Program-made: the position numbers and the translations under genes
Shown here: positions 44,477 through 56,154 of the stretch, piece after piece
Layout of the letters: each line of letters begins with the position of its first letter
Position numbering within the stretch: position 1 is the first letter of the stretch
NCBI GenBank assembly: GCA_900073065.1
Contig: FJOG01000084.1
Span: forward strand, 39,874 to 103,873
Source: Phialocephala subalpina
Taxonomy: Eukaryota > Ascomycota > Leotiomycetes > Helotiales > Mollisiaceae
Direction: 5' to 3'
DNA: 64,000 nt
The notes under the pieces: generated by a model
Seen by the model: the letters and a program-made list of their open reading frames with translations, nothing else
What the model was told of the DNA's origin: nothing
Databases searched by the model: none

Positions 44477-45829
44477 GTTGACAGCGCTTCAGAAAACTCA
44501 AATACACACGTGGACAGGGCAGAAAGCAAGCAGGGACAGCATCATATATCAACACCGCTCGGTCTGGAGCATTTGGAGGGGAGCTGGAGGGGTGCCTTGA
44601 CCGTCCCAAGCCCGCATCGTAAGCACTAGCTCAAAGTATCCTATCCAGCCTTGCACAATCCATCGCATGGCTGGCGGCAAGGGGATGGTTGAGGATATCT
44701 TCTGCAGCCGTAGAGATAGAGAGGTGGAAGCTCAATTGGCCGTTGAGGCAGTAAGGTTATATCTGCTGACTCAGCACTAGCCTAGCCTTTTGATTCCGCG
44801 CTTTGCTCTTCTTGACCGTGAAGCAATTCACCCACCGACTCGAATCTTTTCGAAGCGATCTGTCACGGGTACCTCGTAAGACTCTTCCATTTGAAGTGGA
44901 GATTCAGCGCCACGGCGTTGGGCTCGTGTTGTACAGCCAGTCGCCTTCGAAGATGATACGCGTATTGCGCGCGATGGTCAGCTTCAATGCCCTTCTGCGG
45001 CGTGATATCAAGAGACAATGTAAGCGACTCCAAAGCGATCAGCGTGAAGTGACGGCAAAGTTCCTTGATGGAAAAATTCATCACACGGGAAGCTGATACG
45101 GTCGGGCAGGACTGGAAAACCCTCGAGCCGAGCGAGCCATCCTTTGTCGTGGAAGATACCAACACTAAATGTTAGTACACCTACGGAGGCACAATCACGC
45201 ATCCAACGGAACAAAGGCACACGCTGCTGTCAACTTTGATCAGACGTTCGAAGCCCTCCCCTCCGCTCGTCGAGACGAACATTCAACCCGGAGCAAGGTT
45301 GCCCTATCTGCCAGGGAATGGACTTGAAAAAGACAATACACACGAAGCAAATTGCAAGGCCTGAAGCTCGGTGGTAAATTGAGTTGGCATACTTCAAGAA
45401 AGCGGAGTCGTCATTCCGCGAGCTTGCGAGCGATATTGCAGGAATGGCAGAAGGCTACAGGATGAAAGTTCTCCCTCCCTCTGCCACTCTGGTGGCTTGT
45501 ATTTTTTGACTCGTTTCGAACCTCCTCGATCTAAATGTTGATCTGGGTTCGGAGCCTTCATCTCGAAAGAAGCAGGGCGGACAAGCCACCGGAGGAACCC
45601 TTCAACTTACGAGCCTCATTCTGTTGGTGTCTTGGTTTCACAACTTGTCATTGGTAACATTAGAAAGCTGGCGGGAGAGCCCGGGATCGATGCTTCGCTG
45701 TGCGTGCGCTTGGAGACTCTATCACAACTCTCATTCCCAACGGCAAGCGAAAAGCCCCTTTCCTCCTTTTGAATTTTCCTTCTCGTCTCTGCTTCCTCTT
45801 CGATCCGGATATTTGACAGCACAGCAACG
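44477..45829. other. intergenic, no gene seen
   Basis: No supported gene. Several ORFs of 70-130 codons lack motifs. The promoter of the gene at 45830 probably lies at its right end. Confidence 0.5.
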
Positions 45830-46396
45830 ATGTCCAACGGTCAGCGGATCTCCCAATCGCTCCTTGGCCTACAACGCAGAGTCCTATTCAACTCATCCAC
45901 CCTCTCGCGCCTCCCGCTTTGTAAGCATTGGTCCTCACGATGTTCCTACTCGACGAACCTCTGGAGAAAATACAACCAAAGCTCGCATGAACCACGACCG
46001 TCCTCGAACCCTGAAGTTCTAGAGCTTCAATTGAAAGTGGGAGAACTAGAGTACGAAACCAGGAGGAATATTCTATTCCAGGCTTGGGTCCTGTTTTCAT
46101 TGGGTCCTATGGGGTGCATGATAGTATTTCTCACTCGAATTATTCTGAGATTTCCACCCATTAATTGGGATACATAGCTCGTTTGGCACCTGGATGCTGA
46201 AAAGAATATCAAGTCTGCGACGGAGAGGATTGGAAAACTGGAGGCAAGACCACACGGTGATTTAGAGGTCGCAATCAACAAAGGGAAACGGACCAACTTG
46301 AAGCTGGATATTGAACACATTCGAGCTGCTACTGGACATGGAGAAGTGTTTGGAGGTTGGGAGAGGCACACTGTTATCATGGAAGGATCTCGTTAG
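45830..46396 (+). CDS. small unknown protein, likely mitochondrial, with possible 54-bp intron
   Basis: From ATG 45830 the frame encodes a basic, Ser/Leu-rich leader typical of a mitochondrial presequence (SQSLLGLQRRVLFNSSTLSR), a helical segment ELQLKVGELEYETRRNIL, then a hydrophobic stretch. A TAG occurs at 46175-46177, but the same frame continues openly for 72 more codons to 46396 with a helical, charged sequence. The simplest reading is an intron 46124-46177 (GTATTT ... ATAG, 54 bp, phase 0), giving 170 residues. The alternatives are a 115-residue protein ending at the TAG or a nonsense mutation. No family is recognised. Confidence 0.5.
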
Positions 46397-46995
46397 AGAG
46401 ATTCGCGCTGTACTCAATTGGTTGGCTAGGAAAGTCCTAGTTTGACTAGGTCTCTCCTTCTGTTGGTGGCGCAATCTTGTATTCGGCGAGGATCGGAATC
46501 TAGCAAGACGTGAGGCTTTGCGTACCAACTTTGTCACAACTCGCATTCCAAACCCGATCAAATACTCGAGCTTGGTCAATTGACACGTGCAGCAGGGCGA
46601 GAAACCTTTTATGTCCCCCTCTCTACATTTCACTTCTCTTCTTGTCTCTTGCTAGACATTCGGGATAACACAAATGACAGCGGCTATGCCCCAAAACCTT
46701 TCTCCACAGGCTCTTCGAATGTTCTCGATGTTACGTACCAACAGCATTCTCAATCTCCCAGCCTAGCCTAAACTTCTCAGGCTATGCTGGGCTGGGCAGA
46801 CCATCTCGGCCAACCAGCGTCTTTCCTTGAAGGAAGAGTAGCCCAGGAAGTTCAGGCAAGGCTAGGAGATGGAGAACGCTGCGTACCAGAGTACTTCTGA
46901 CCAATCAACCTCATCGGTCATATCCATATCGACCAGAACTTACTCCATTCTCGACGTCTTCGAGGAGACCACACAGCGAGAATGAAACTTCTTCT

Positions 46996-47310
46996 ATGCT
47001 GGAGATATCGAACATTCACCGTCGACTGAAAGCATTGGAAAATGGAGCCGGTCGAGCCCAGCAGGAGCACTCTCTCGATCGGTCCTTAAATGCCTTCGTG
47101 ACCGCCATCATGGTAAGTAGCCACAGCTCTCTCCCCAACCACTCAAACCCTTCCGCTGACTCAACCATAATGCAGTCATACACCACCTTCAATGTCTGGA
47201 AAGAGGGCAGAGATACAGCCGGAAAGATGAAGAAGCTGAACAAGGCTGTATACGGAGGGTTGGAGAGGCCATCCAATGCATCAATGCATGCAAAGTGGCG
47301 GACAGCGTAG
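46996..47310 (+). CDS. small helical hypothetical protein
   Basis: The model is join(46996..47112, 47176..47310), 83 residues. The 63-bp intron has GTAAGT, CTGAC and TGCAG but also contains no stop and is a multiple of three, so the unspliced form would encode 104 residues. The start is IHRRLKALENGAG, helix-prone. The tail is basic (KMKKLNKAVYGGLERPS). No domain or signal is recognised. An upstream exon is possible, because open stretches with ATGs at 46674 and 46868 precede it in other frames, but none could be joined convincingly. Confidence 0.45.
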   Translation: MLEISNIHRRLKALENGAGRAQQEHSLDRSLNAFVTAIMVSSHSSLPNHSNPSADSTIMQSYTTFNVWKEGRDTAGKMKKLNKAVYGGLERPSNASMHAKWRTA

Positions 47311-47790
47311 AGGGGGTTTGTCCTTGCTCTCGAGCTAGCAAGTCCATAGTAGTTTGGGCGGAGCCATATATAGTAGGAAGAACTCTTCTCCGCCATGTAT
47401 CAGCGGACCGGACATTGATTGATGTTACTGAATTGGAGTTTTCCATCATCGAAAAAGCATCTCAAGCTTCAATCAATAGAACAGGTGCCAGTCCGGTGCG
47501 GGCGGCGGGAGCAATGCTAACGTGCTCAGCAACTTTACAGACTCCGGTGAGTCGACTCCAGCCCTCAAACGACATCGTATCTCACCTAAGTCACTTGGCA
47601 CTATCTCGCATACTGTCCTTGACTTGCACAATCTTCCCGTCTCAACTCTCACCGACATTTTCTCCCTCTCCGCACCTTCTATCGCAGTCTTTGCCAGCAT
47701 TTCCGACCTCCGTACCTTCCTCGGCCGATTTCCTTCCACTCTCCCCTCACCATTGAATATTCGAATCCCTCGCAAGGTGAGCCGGTAACT

Positions 47791-49608
47791 TCAACTCCAG
47801 AGCAGGAAAGCCCCTGGCCATGTGTCCTTGAACGCCTCTGGTGGCAGGTAGAAGAGGCTTCTGAACATCTCGATCAACAAGAACAAACGAGCTAGTATAT
47901 ATGGCAAGACAAAACAGATCAACAGAACAGGACCGTGAAGCCGCTGTGTCATCGTGCGCTTGGGCTCAGCCCAACCATTGCAACGCAACCACTGAAGATT
48001 GAAATACACCGACAACATAGGAAGAACGGTCGTGGCAACTGCACAGATCCTCTAAAGAATCACTTCGGCATGACTTGGAAAACTGAAATCCCAAGCAAGA
48101 CAATGTAAGCCTCCAAACAGTGTACCACCCAAGACAGAACCCGCAATAACACTCACAACAGCTGGATGGTGATGACGTAGCCATTCTACAAGCCGACGAG
48201 CGAAAACAGTATTCTCGAAATCACCGACAAGATTCCGAACGTCCACTGCATGACTGGCATCATTTGGAATTGGCAAGAGATCCAATTCTTCATCGGGTTT
48301 ACTTTCCAGTCTATTCCAAGTCCACAAGTAGCCAGGACCAAAGGTGGCCAACCACAAAATCTCATCCATATTTGCCGCCTTGGTCGCTTTGATTCGATAT
48401 CTGGTTGTCACACCCCGAGGACGGTCCCATAGGATGGCGTACGTGACGACGCTGCAGGCTGAGAAGGCGAGAGTCACGACCTCAAGCTGTGAGGAGATGA
48501 TGTTCTGTTTGTAACGGACAATGAGCTCTACCATCAGCCATGTCATTTGGATAATTGCCAGGAGCTTGACTAGAGAATCGCTTTTGTTGAGAGACTCGAG
48601 CTGCCTTGGTGGAACTTCGGGGAGAGTATCGAACAACTTGAAGCTTTTGGCTCGTAGGATTTGGAGAGCGGTCAATGCCCATCGTTTGTGTCTGAAATGA
48701 GCGAGATTAAGAGTCTGGAAGTGCGAAAAGCCGAGTGACATTGCCGGACTGGGATCTGTGGATGCAGCAGGACGTGATGATCGCTCGTCTTGTGGTTGCT
48801 GGGGATGCTCTTTCCTGGTTGACGATTGAGACTTCGACGCGGACTTTTCTTGAGGGTATGTTCCAACTTTGAAAGAAGAGCTGCTGTGTTCTTCTGAGAT
48901 TTTATCCGCTCTCTCATTGCTCCTCGGGATTGGTGCCGATGGTTGCACTGGTTGTTCGAAAGTCTTTGTTGTGGTTGGAGCCACACTATCGGGAGAGTCT
49001 GCTTTGGCGGAAAGCTTGGAGTCATGGTCCCCGGAAAAATAAACTCCAGAATAATCGACAGCAGTGGTGCCGAGTCCAGATGTCTGTGAGGGATTGACTT
49101 TCGAGATGTCCATCCCAGGAAAGCCCACTTCGGAGCAATCAAGGTAATAGCCACCCATGTTCATGATGTACGCATGAACCATTTCCATCTCGTCACCAAA
49201 ACGCGATCTCAGAGATTGTAAACTGCTAACCGCAGCTAATCTTTCACTCAACGCTCTGCCCATGACATACTCCGGGACAAGAACTGTCAGAGCCATCCAC
49301 GATAAACCCGTTCTCATGTCTATGATTGCCCACCAGGTCCTCCTCACCCAGCTATGATTCTTCCCGTATTTGTCATAGTATGGACGACAGGCAGGAATGC
49401 TGAGATGTTGAATGTTCCATGTACAAAGTAGGATTATTGACAGGCAATTCCACAGGATTGAGAGGGTTCCACGAGCGTTCGGAGACGCCACAAATGTTGT
49501 ACTGGAGGTTGGTAAGGTGCAATTTGGACTGAACGTCGCGGCGTGCACAACTGGAGGAATGGTGGCAAGAAAGCAGACCCAAAAAGCAAGCGGCAAGGAT
49601 GGGATCAT
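47791..49608 (-). pseudogene. fungal multi-pass membrane protein with in-frame TAG
   Basis: The ORF from ATG 49608 runs 518 residues: a signal peptide (MIPSLPLAFWVCFLATIPP), membrane segments near residues 50-65 and 100-115, a long Ser/Thr/Pro-rich central loop, then three more hydrophobic segments. A TAG at 48052-48054 interrupts the sequence HAEVIL-stop-RICAVATT. The same frame then continues 86 codons to 47791 with two clear membrane segments (LLICFVLPYILARLFLLIEM). In the fungal integral membrane family this resembles, a Trp is usual at that point, so TGG to TAG is the likely change. The product may be truncated, or the TAG may be polymorphic or an error. The family's function is unknown to me. 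Confidence 0.65.
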
Positions 49609-49919
49609 ATCGAAAGCTGAGATATGTTTTGACGAGACTTAAATTCGAGGTCAGGACAAAGGGCAGATCCAAAGAGAGAGTAGAGGAGACAATGGACAAA
49701 AGACATTTGGAATCTCAAGGATTGAGCATCCATTTGGGTTGTGCGGTGGCTGAGTTTTCCCGACTTCATCGCAGAAGACACTATCATGCATTTGGATGAT
49801 GGATGTGCCCTGTCGATATCGAAAACCCCGGTCTCGTGCACGATCCACCCCCCTGAACTCTTTCACCGCCATTAGCTCGATAGCAGAGGCAGAGATCCAG
49901 CCTCGGTTTCTGACAGTCA
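49609..49919. other. intergenic between divergent genes
   Basis: The shared upstream region of the membrane protein gene (minus) and the 49920 ORF (plus). No specific site was assigned. Confidence 0.45.
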
Positions 49920-50345
49920 ATGTCCACCATGTTCTTCAGAGAATGGTATGGAATGCTCAGAGTTATCCAAGGGAAGTTTCCAGGTCGTCGATTATATCAC
50001 GTGAATGTGCGTGGCATCTTTGATGGGAAGGCTTGGAGCGTACAAGGGCGTCGTCAACCTCTTGAGATAGGAACAATAGCATTCAAAGACGAACCGATTG
50101 ACCAGTCCCATTTGAGGAGAGGCAGAGATCGACACGATGTCCAGGTAAAAGAAAGAGCCTCGTTGAAAGCCTCGTTCATTGTGATGGCTGACCCGTCAAT
50201 TGAAGAATTTCAAGACCTCGGCTTGAAGCCCAAGACCGCGACTCTTCCGAACATGATCATTATCGCTTGCGATTATGATGTCCAGACATACAAGAGAAGG
50301 CAAAGCTTTATTCAGCCAACTATGACCAAATTGTGGGCTTCGTGA
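49920..50345 (+). CDS. hypothetical protein, 141 residues
   Basis: A single-exon ORF with ATG at 49920 and a balanced composition that looks coding: RRLYHVNVRGIFDGKAW near the start, then a basic middle and LPNMIIIACDYDVQTYKR near the end. No signal peptide, membrane segment or known domain is recognised. It is divergent from the membrane-protein gene. Confidence 0.4.
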   Translation: MSTMFFREWYGMLRVIQGKFPGRRLYHVNVRGIFDGKAWSVQGRRQPLEIGTIAFKDEPIDQSHLRRGRDRHDVQVKERASLKASFIVMADPSIEEFQDLGLKPKTATLPNMIIIACDYDVQTYKRRQSFIQPTMTKLWAS

Positions 50346-51129
50346 GTCGACACGATTTGACGTTGTTTGTGATATTCCCGCTAACTCAGCTGAACCCCAC
50401 TCCAAGCGCTTACTATAAGGTTAGCGGCCAGAGTGGACAGTGCCAGTTTTCGAAAATTAATATTTACACACTAACAAAATACAATAATATACCCGCTCAA
50501 ATGATTTATTATACTCTATTTATTGTTATTACGCTTTGAAACTTCGATGCATCGTGACTTATCAACTTTAAATCATATCTGTTGCGCTGCTACTAGCATT
50601 GCGGTCGCACATATAATTGCTTGAAAGTATCAATCCAATGACGAGAAGGGCACATGTTGTTCCATCGATGTGAAGTGAACTTATGTCCTGGTTTCATGTG
50701 CCTGGCATGGAGAACATCGCGGCTGCCTGCATTTCACGTGTTGCAGCGGGATGTGTTGGGTTGGCAACCTTCGACTACACTCAGCGAGCGCGATATCATA
50801 CTGTAGAGGGTCCCATGTCTCCCTGTCCGTTTGAAGGAGTTGCCCAGCTCATAATCAAGTCCCCAATCTCAGCTCCTGGAACACTCGAAAGGAGAAGACC
50901 ACTGGGTACACCTACGCGTCAAAATGGTAATGTAAGTCGTCACTTTGCCTTATCGACCTTTGTTTCTAATACATCCATTGCAATCATACTAGCGATACAG
51001 AAACCTCTGCCACCTCACGAGTAAGGTTAAAGACAACAAACTGCTTGAGGCCGCACGTCTTGCCAAACCTGATGGACTCGGCCCTTCGGCGCTACTGGCA
51101 AAGTCTCATAACCACAACCATGAAGCCCA
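50346..51129. other. intergenic, no firm gene
   Basis: A 113-codon ORF at 50683-51024 has an ATG but no motif and was not called. The rest shows nothing. Confidence 0.45.
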
Positions 51130-51660
51130 TCAATCCTTCCTGCTACTATAGCCTGAGAATCATTCCGTCAGAATACTCACATCAATATATCGTGGTATTG
51201 CTCACCTGTGTCGACGGGATTTGGTGAAGGCTTTGGCTTGGGTTCATTTCCAGAGCCACCACTGCCCTTCTGGTACTTGAATCTGCCCGAAGTAATAGGG
51301 AGACTCAGTAAGCGCTGACCCGATGTGGCATGACCATCACTCATTGCGGCATATTGAATGATATCTTGGTCATAGTAGATGGGAGGCAGCTCGGTAGAAG
51401 CAAGGAGCTATGTCACCGTCAGTAAATTTCTTGGGAGGATACGCGTGTTGTACCTGTGGAGAAGCCGTCATTCCAGAATAGCCCTTTGAATTCTCGAAGC
51501 ATTCTCGAGGCGCATAACTCGGGCTTGACCACCCCATCTTGTTTGCGCTTGACAGCTTTAGATCGACGAGACACTCGTTCCCGAGTCTCCGATTGATAAT
51601 TTGTATTGCTTGCGCTAGTGTGGGTATGTCCGACCTGCTGGTACTGCCTGACTCCGACAT
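51130..51660 (-). CDS. hypothetical protein, 143 residues, three exons
   Basis: The model is complement(join(51130..51152, 51206..51407, 51454..51660)). Both introns (53 and 46 bp) have good sites: GTGAGC with CTGACGG and TTCTCAG, and GTACAA with TTACTGACGG and CATAG. Both keep frame, which supports a real gene. The N-terminus is polar (SDIPTLAQAIQIINRRLG). The C-terminus is Gly/Pro/Lys-rich (KGSGGSGNEPKPKPSPNP). No domain, signal peptide or membrane segment is seen. If the last intron is retained, the protein would end slightly differently at a nearby TGA. Confidence 0.5.
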
Positions 51661-52676
51661 TATTTTCGATTCGCAGAGAACTCTTTCGCTTGGAGGATTT
51701 GGAGAACTTTATTGTTGAGTCTGTCGTTTGTATACGTTTTGGTCTTGCGAATTTTCTGCGAGTCGTTATATGTAGGATTGCTTTTATATTCCTGCCTATG
51801 CCATAGCGCTCCATCGTAATCTGCGTTCAGGGGAATTGTGCAGGCAACGTGATCGTTCGTTTGGACGAGGTCTCGTTGGGTTCTCTACTACGTGAAGAGC
51901 CATTCACGGTCAGTTTGTGCAACTAAGTACCCTTGGGTCTCGAAGAAACATCTCTCCCGGCTTATGTAGCTGTCACTGATGTTCGTCGTGGATGCTCAAT
52001 GTTGCATGTTGGCTGTAAAGATTACGGCGGCAGGCAGCGATCCCGCCAAAGACACAAGGCTGTGTAGTCTTGCTTCAACATCTCAGCGGCGTGGTAAAGA
52101 CGGGCCTACGACCAAACAGAGTCGTGATTGGTACTGAATCTTGTACTCAAATCGACAGCTTCGAGGTTCTCACGGAGCTGTGTGCGATGCGAAGGGCAGT
52201 GGCCGTGATTTGAAGCAGGCTCTAGTAGCAATGGTGGCTTACATGGGTTATCAACAACACCAACCAACCACGGAGCTGCATATCTGGATCGCTATTCCGC
52301 GCCCACGCAACTTCGGGGCCATTGATTGTTCAGCCTTCACCACGAGCACCTGCGACGGACCTACGTCGCCACGAGACCTCGTGAGCACGAAAGAATTTGG
52401 TGCCATCCATTCGTGCACGATAGCTCGAACGTGTGTCTCAGATACGCGCCTGCGAGCAGGGTGATGCAAGCTCCGTAAAAAGAGCTTCCGAGTCTTGCAT
52501 CGTCATCCACACCGCTGCGTGCCTCTTTTTTCTGCGACTTTGTATGCTGTCTGTTGTAGCAGAACTTTCCTACTTCCCGAAAAGCTGCGAGTGTTACCAG
52601 AACCACCACACCTCGACTGTCACTTGATCTCATCAGTCGACACCTGTAGGCCACTTCGTGTCGGGGCCCCGGGATA
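51661..52676. other. intergenic, no firm gene
   Basis: No supported gene. An unrecognised 5' exon of the zinc-finger gene that follows could lie here, because its open frame extends upstream of the first ATG to about 52677. Confidence 0.45.
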
Positions 52677-52791
52677 GGCCGCGGCGACCTATTACAAGGG
52701 CTTCGAAGCTACCGAGTTCAGGCTCCAGATTGCTCCAGAGTCAACAGATCTTGAAATCTGGCTTTGTCAGCTGCTTCGCAAAGGTCACACC

Positions 52792-55786
52792 ATGGAGTTC
52801 CCTCAAATTGAAGGATTTTGGTTGTCGAAGAGCCGTAAGATTAGCGGCGGCAGAGTATTTCTGAGCAAACGGAAGACTCCAGAAGTCATTGTCAATCGAC
52901 GGCAACCTAATATTCGGGCCACCCACCAAGGTGGATGTATAGACGCCCCCACAAGTGATATTCAGGGCGAAGGAGTCATTCCTCAAAAGAAACAGAAGCT
53001 AGCTTCCGAGCCACGCAGCTGCAACGAGGTTGAATCCAGTCTTACATGCGAAGAGCGTTGTATACCGTACATTTCCCAACCACCTTTGCACTGGCCGAAT
53101 CTAATTAATACGTGTTGCCAGTAGCTACGTCGACCCCACTGACCTAGAGATCCTCGTGGATCCTGTAAAGACAATCGAGGTCAACAGTGCAAGTCCGCTA
53201 TACCCCGATTCTGAAGTATCCAAGAGCGAATGCCATAGCTCGGAAAGCGTTGTGAGCAAATCATCGTCACGGACCAGTGAGTGTACCCCATGGCTCCTTA
53301 TTATAAATGATTCGATGCTAAAAGTTTTCGCCTAACAGGTCGTTCATCATCTCTTGATCGCGAATTTCAGATGGGTGTCAGTCTCCGAGCCCAAGAACAA
53401 CCCACTACCAACATGGAGCATGAAATACAACATATGTCTTGCTACATATCTCAGTGCGTCGAAGCGAATGATGATCGATCCTTTCTTGCCCTAGTTTCAT
53501 TGGACTACGACCATCCGCCCCTTGATCAATCATGTCCCATGAACACACAGGGAAAGGTGGCACCAATCACTTCGGCGGACCAGAACCAGTACGTAAATAT
53601 GATAGAAAAACTGAGCACACTGAAAACTGCCAGTCCGATGAACATAACCTTAGGTGTCAGTCGGGAACCAAGCCAGGGCAATGACATGAATTCTCCGTCC
53701 GTTTCTTCACGCGTCACATCACCCGCACCAAGTAGCACATTCGAGGATGCTGCATCATCCATTATGGACCTCGATGACCCATCAACAGAAGGCGACAAGT
53801 CGTCACATTCACAATCATGCTCCGAGACATCAGACTCAATTCCAAAGAAAATAGCACAATCTCGTACCAACAAACTAGAAAGCTTGATCAAAGATGATGT
53901 GTTCAGGACGAATCCGGAAGTTGCAGAGCATTTTTACCAGGCAGTCAAAGGGAAACTTGAATGTGCATCTCCTGATGACTTCCCAAAGTATGATGCAAAC
54001 AGGGCACTTTCGTTAGTTGAGCTTCTTGAACTTCAAGGCTGTGGCCGTGTACCGCCAGCCGGTGGTGTCGCCCCGTCGTTGTCTTCCTGTTCCTCTCTTT
54101 GCAGTACTAAAAGCTCTTCTGCCATTGTCAAATGCAACATTTATTCTTCCCCAGCGTCAAACTCGGACACAACGGGCTCAGCTTCGGGTAGCGGGCCTGT
54201 TGAAGGAACTCATTCTTCTATTGGTAAGAGATTTCTTGCTGGTGATGTTATTCTAGGAGAAGAACTCATTTTGGTCTTTCTGGACAGTTAAACACTTGAA
54301 TTTAAACTTGCGATCTTCACTTTTTTGACATCAGCTAGCTAACGTCGTACAGGCGAAGTCGGTTCGAGTAACAATGTCACCGTACCCGACCACAACGACA
54401 AGGCGTCAGATCTCCAGTCCAAGTCGCAGAAGAGAACTGCAAAGCCCTCGTCTCACACGAGTCAAAAGCAGCTGTTAAAATGCCCTTTCAACGTTATATC
54501 ACCTGCAATGTTTTGCGCCAACCCCGAAACGAAGCAAAAATATCGGGCATGTGCTGGCCCGGGCTGGAATACTGTTGCACACCTCAAGTAAGGAGCAAGC
54601 TGTCTTCGGTTGACCCGTTTCTCATTCTAATAATTTCAGGGAGCATTTGAAGTCGCACCATCTCAAAGAAGAGGTCAAGCCCAATGCTCTTCAATGTAGT
54701 CGTTGCCAGAAGGAATTTCTCAGCCGCGAAGAGCTTCGAAGCCACGATGAAGATATCGACTGTCCAGTAACTTGCCTTATCTGCGCCAATGTGTTTCCCA
54801 ACAAAGAGAAGCGGCAGCAACATCGAAAACAGGCGCATAATGACGATCAGAGGGACATCTTCAAGGAGATTGGACAAACTCTATGGAAAACAATCAACGA
54901 TAATTTGAAGACTTATACAAGTACGCTGAAAAAAGCAAAAGGGAAAGGGAAAGCTACCGTCGATCCCGATCTGGAGCGATGGGTAGAAGCGAACAAGCCT
55001 CGTTTCGAGGTTGGTCGACCTGCCAAAGCTCAGGCCAGTGCAAAACTCGAATTGGGCCAATGGTATATCATCTATACAACAATGGGCCGTCAAAATCCGA
55101 TTCCAGAACATCCGTGTAAGTCATTCGATAAGGTGGTTTGCTTTGATGTTGATTGTGTTGTAGTTTACGATTACCCCATATCCCAAGGCGACTTGTTTGA
55201 GGAGAAAGTCCTTTTCATAGGGGATTGCATAATGGCCGCCAAAATAAAAGCTGGGATGTATCCCCCACGTGAAATCGATTCAATCGAACAACCTGATCCT
55301 CAGCGTGCCTCGCATGCATACTTTGCATTCTATCGGGGATTATTTCAAGAGACTGTGAGAATGGCCGCGAAGACAAAGTTCTCGGATTTTGCGGATGGAA
55401 CATTCTCTCTCCAATTCGAGACGCTACTAGCATCAAATGAACCAAGCGCTGGCTCTTTGCACAATGCAGGCAATGACTTGTCGGACACCTTACCATCTTC
55501 GGGGCAGCAGCTCAGATTCGGTCACGACGGTTTGTCGAGCATGTGGATACCATCACCGGGCTACACCACCAATACACCAGACCAGAACACAGGCGTTCCC
55601 ATAAACAACGTGGTCAACCCGTCTTCAGAATTGTGGCTGGGCCAGTACTCTGATGAGCAATTAAGTTTGATTTCGGAATTGCAAAATGATTTCCAGGGCT
55701 CGGGCTCGGGCTCGGGGATAGGATCAGGCTTCACTAACAATGAATCCTACACGGGAAGCTGGACTGGCCACAGTGGGCCGAGTTGA
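52792..55786 (+). CDS. large C2H2-type zinc-finger protein
   Basis: The model is join(52792..53066, 53122..53276, 53339..54223, 54353..54587, 54640..55786), 898 residues; all four introns (55, 62, 129 and 52 bp) keep frame. The first ATG is in a CACCATGG context, but the open frame extends further upstream, so the N-terminus may be incomplete. The middle is Ser-rich and disordered. Zinc-finger units lie around exons 4-5: a CPFN ... FC ... C ... HLKEHLKSHH unit, LQCSRCQKEF ... H and CLICANVF ... HRKQAH. The C-terminus has an acidic, Gly/Ser-rich tail that could be an activation region. Fungal proteins with this finger set are nuclear and poorly characterised. A DNA-binding regulator is plausible but not shown. 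Confidence 0.72.
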
Positions 55787-56154
55787 ATGTGATACTAGTT
55801 GGAGGGCTTGTTATACTTACTGGAAATTTTATCGCTCTTACTTCGATCACGATTCCATTTGCAAGTTTGTTTACACGCCGCCATCCCATCTCTTTTACAT
55901 CCGCCCATAATTCTTAAGTAGAATAAGAATCAAATTTTTAGTACTGTACAATAGGTTGATGTTGCCTGGTGGTCGCATCCCCCGTGAGACAAGCGTTAGA
56001 GCCGAAATTCCGAAAACATCCATCTTACACCACATAGATGTTGTCTCGACACCGAGATCTACCTAGGATTCAATAATTGAAGTCTGATGATCCTTCCAAT
56101 TGGATTGTCAACATGGCCATGCTTTCTATGTCCTTCGAATTTGCCTTCAACTCG
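55787..56154. other. intergenic 3' region
   Basis: 3' flanks of the zinc-finger gene and the SDR pseudogene. Nothing else seen. Confidence 0.5.

Noticed and set aside
45640..47000. Possible tandem duplication of the small genes near 45.8 and 46.7 kb
   Set aside because: The upstream regions share pyrimidine-rich words and a similar presequence-like start, but I could not extend a convincing alignment.
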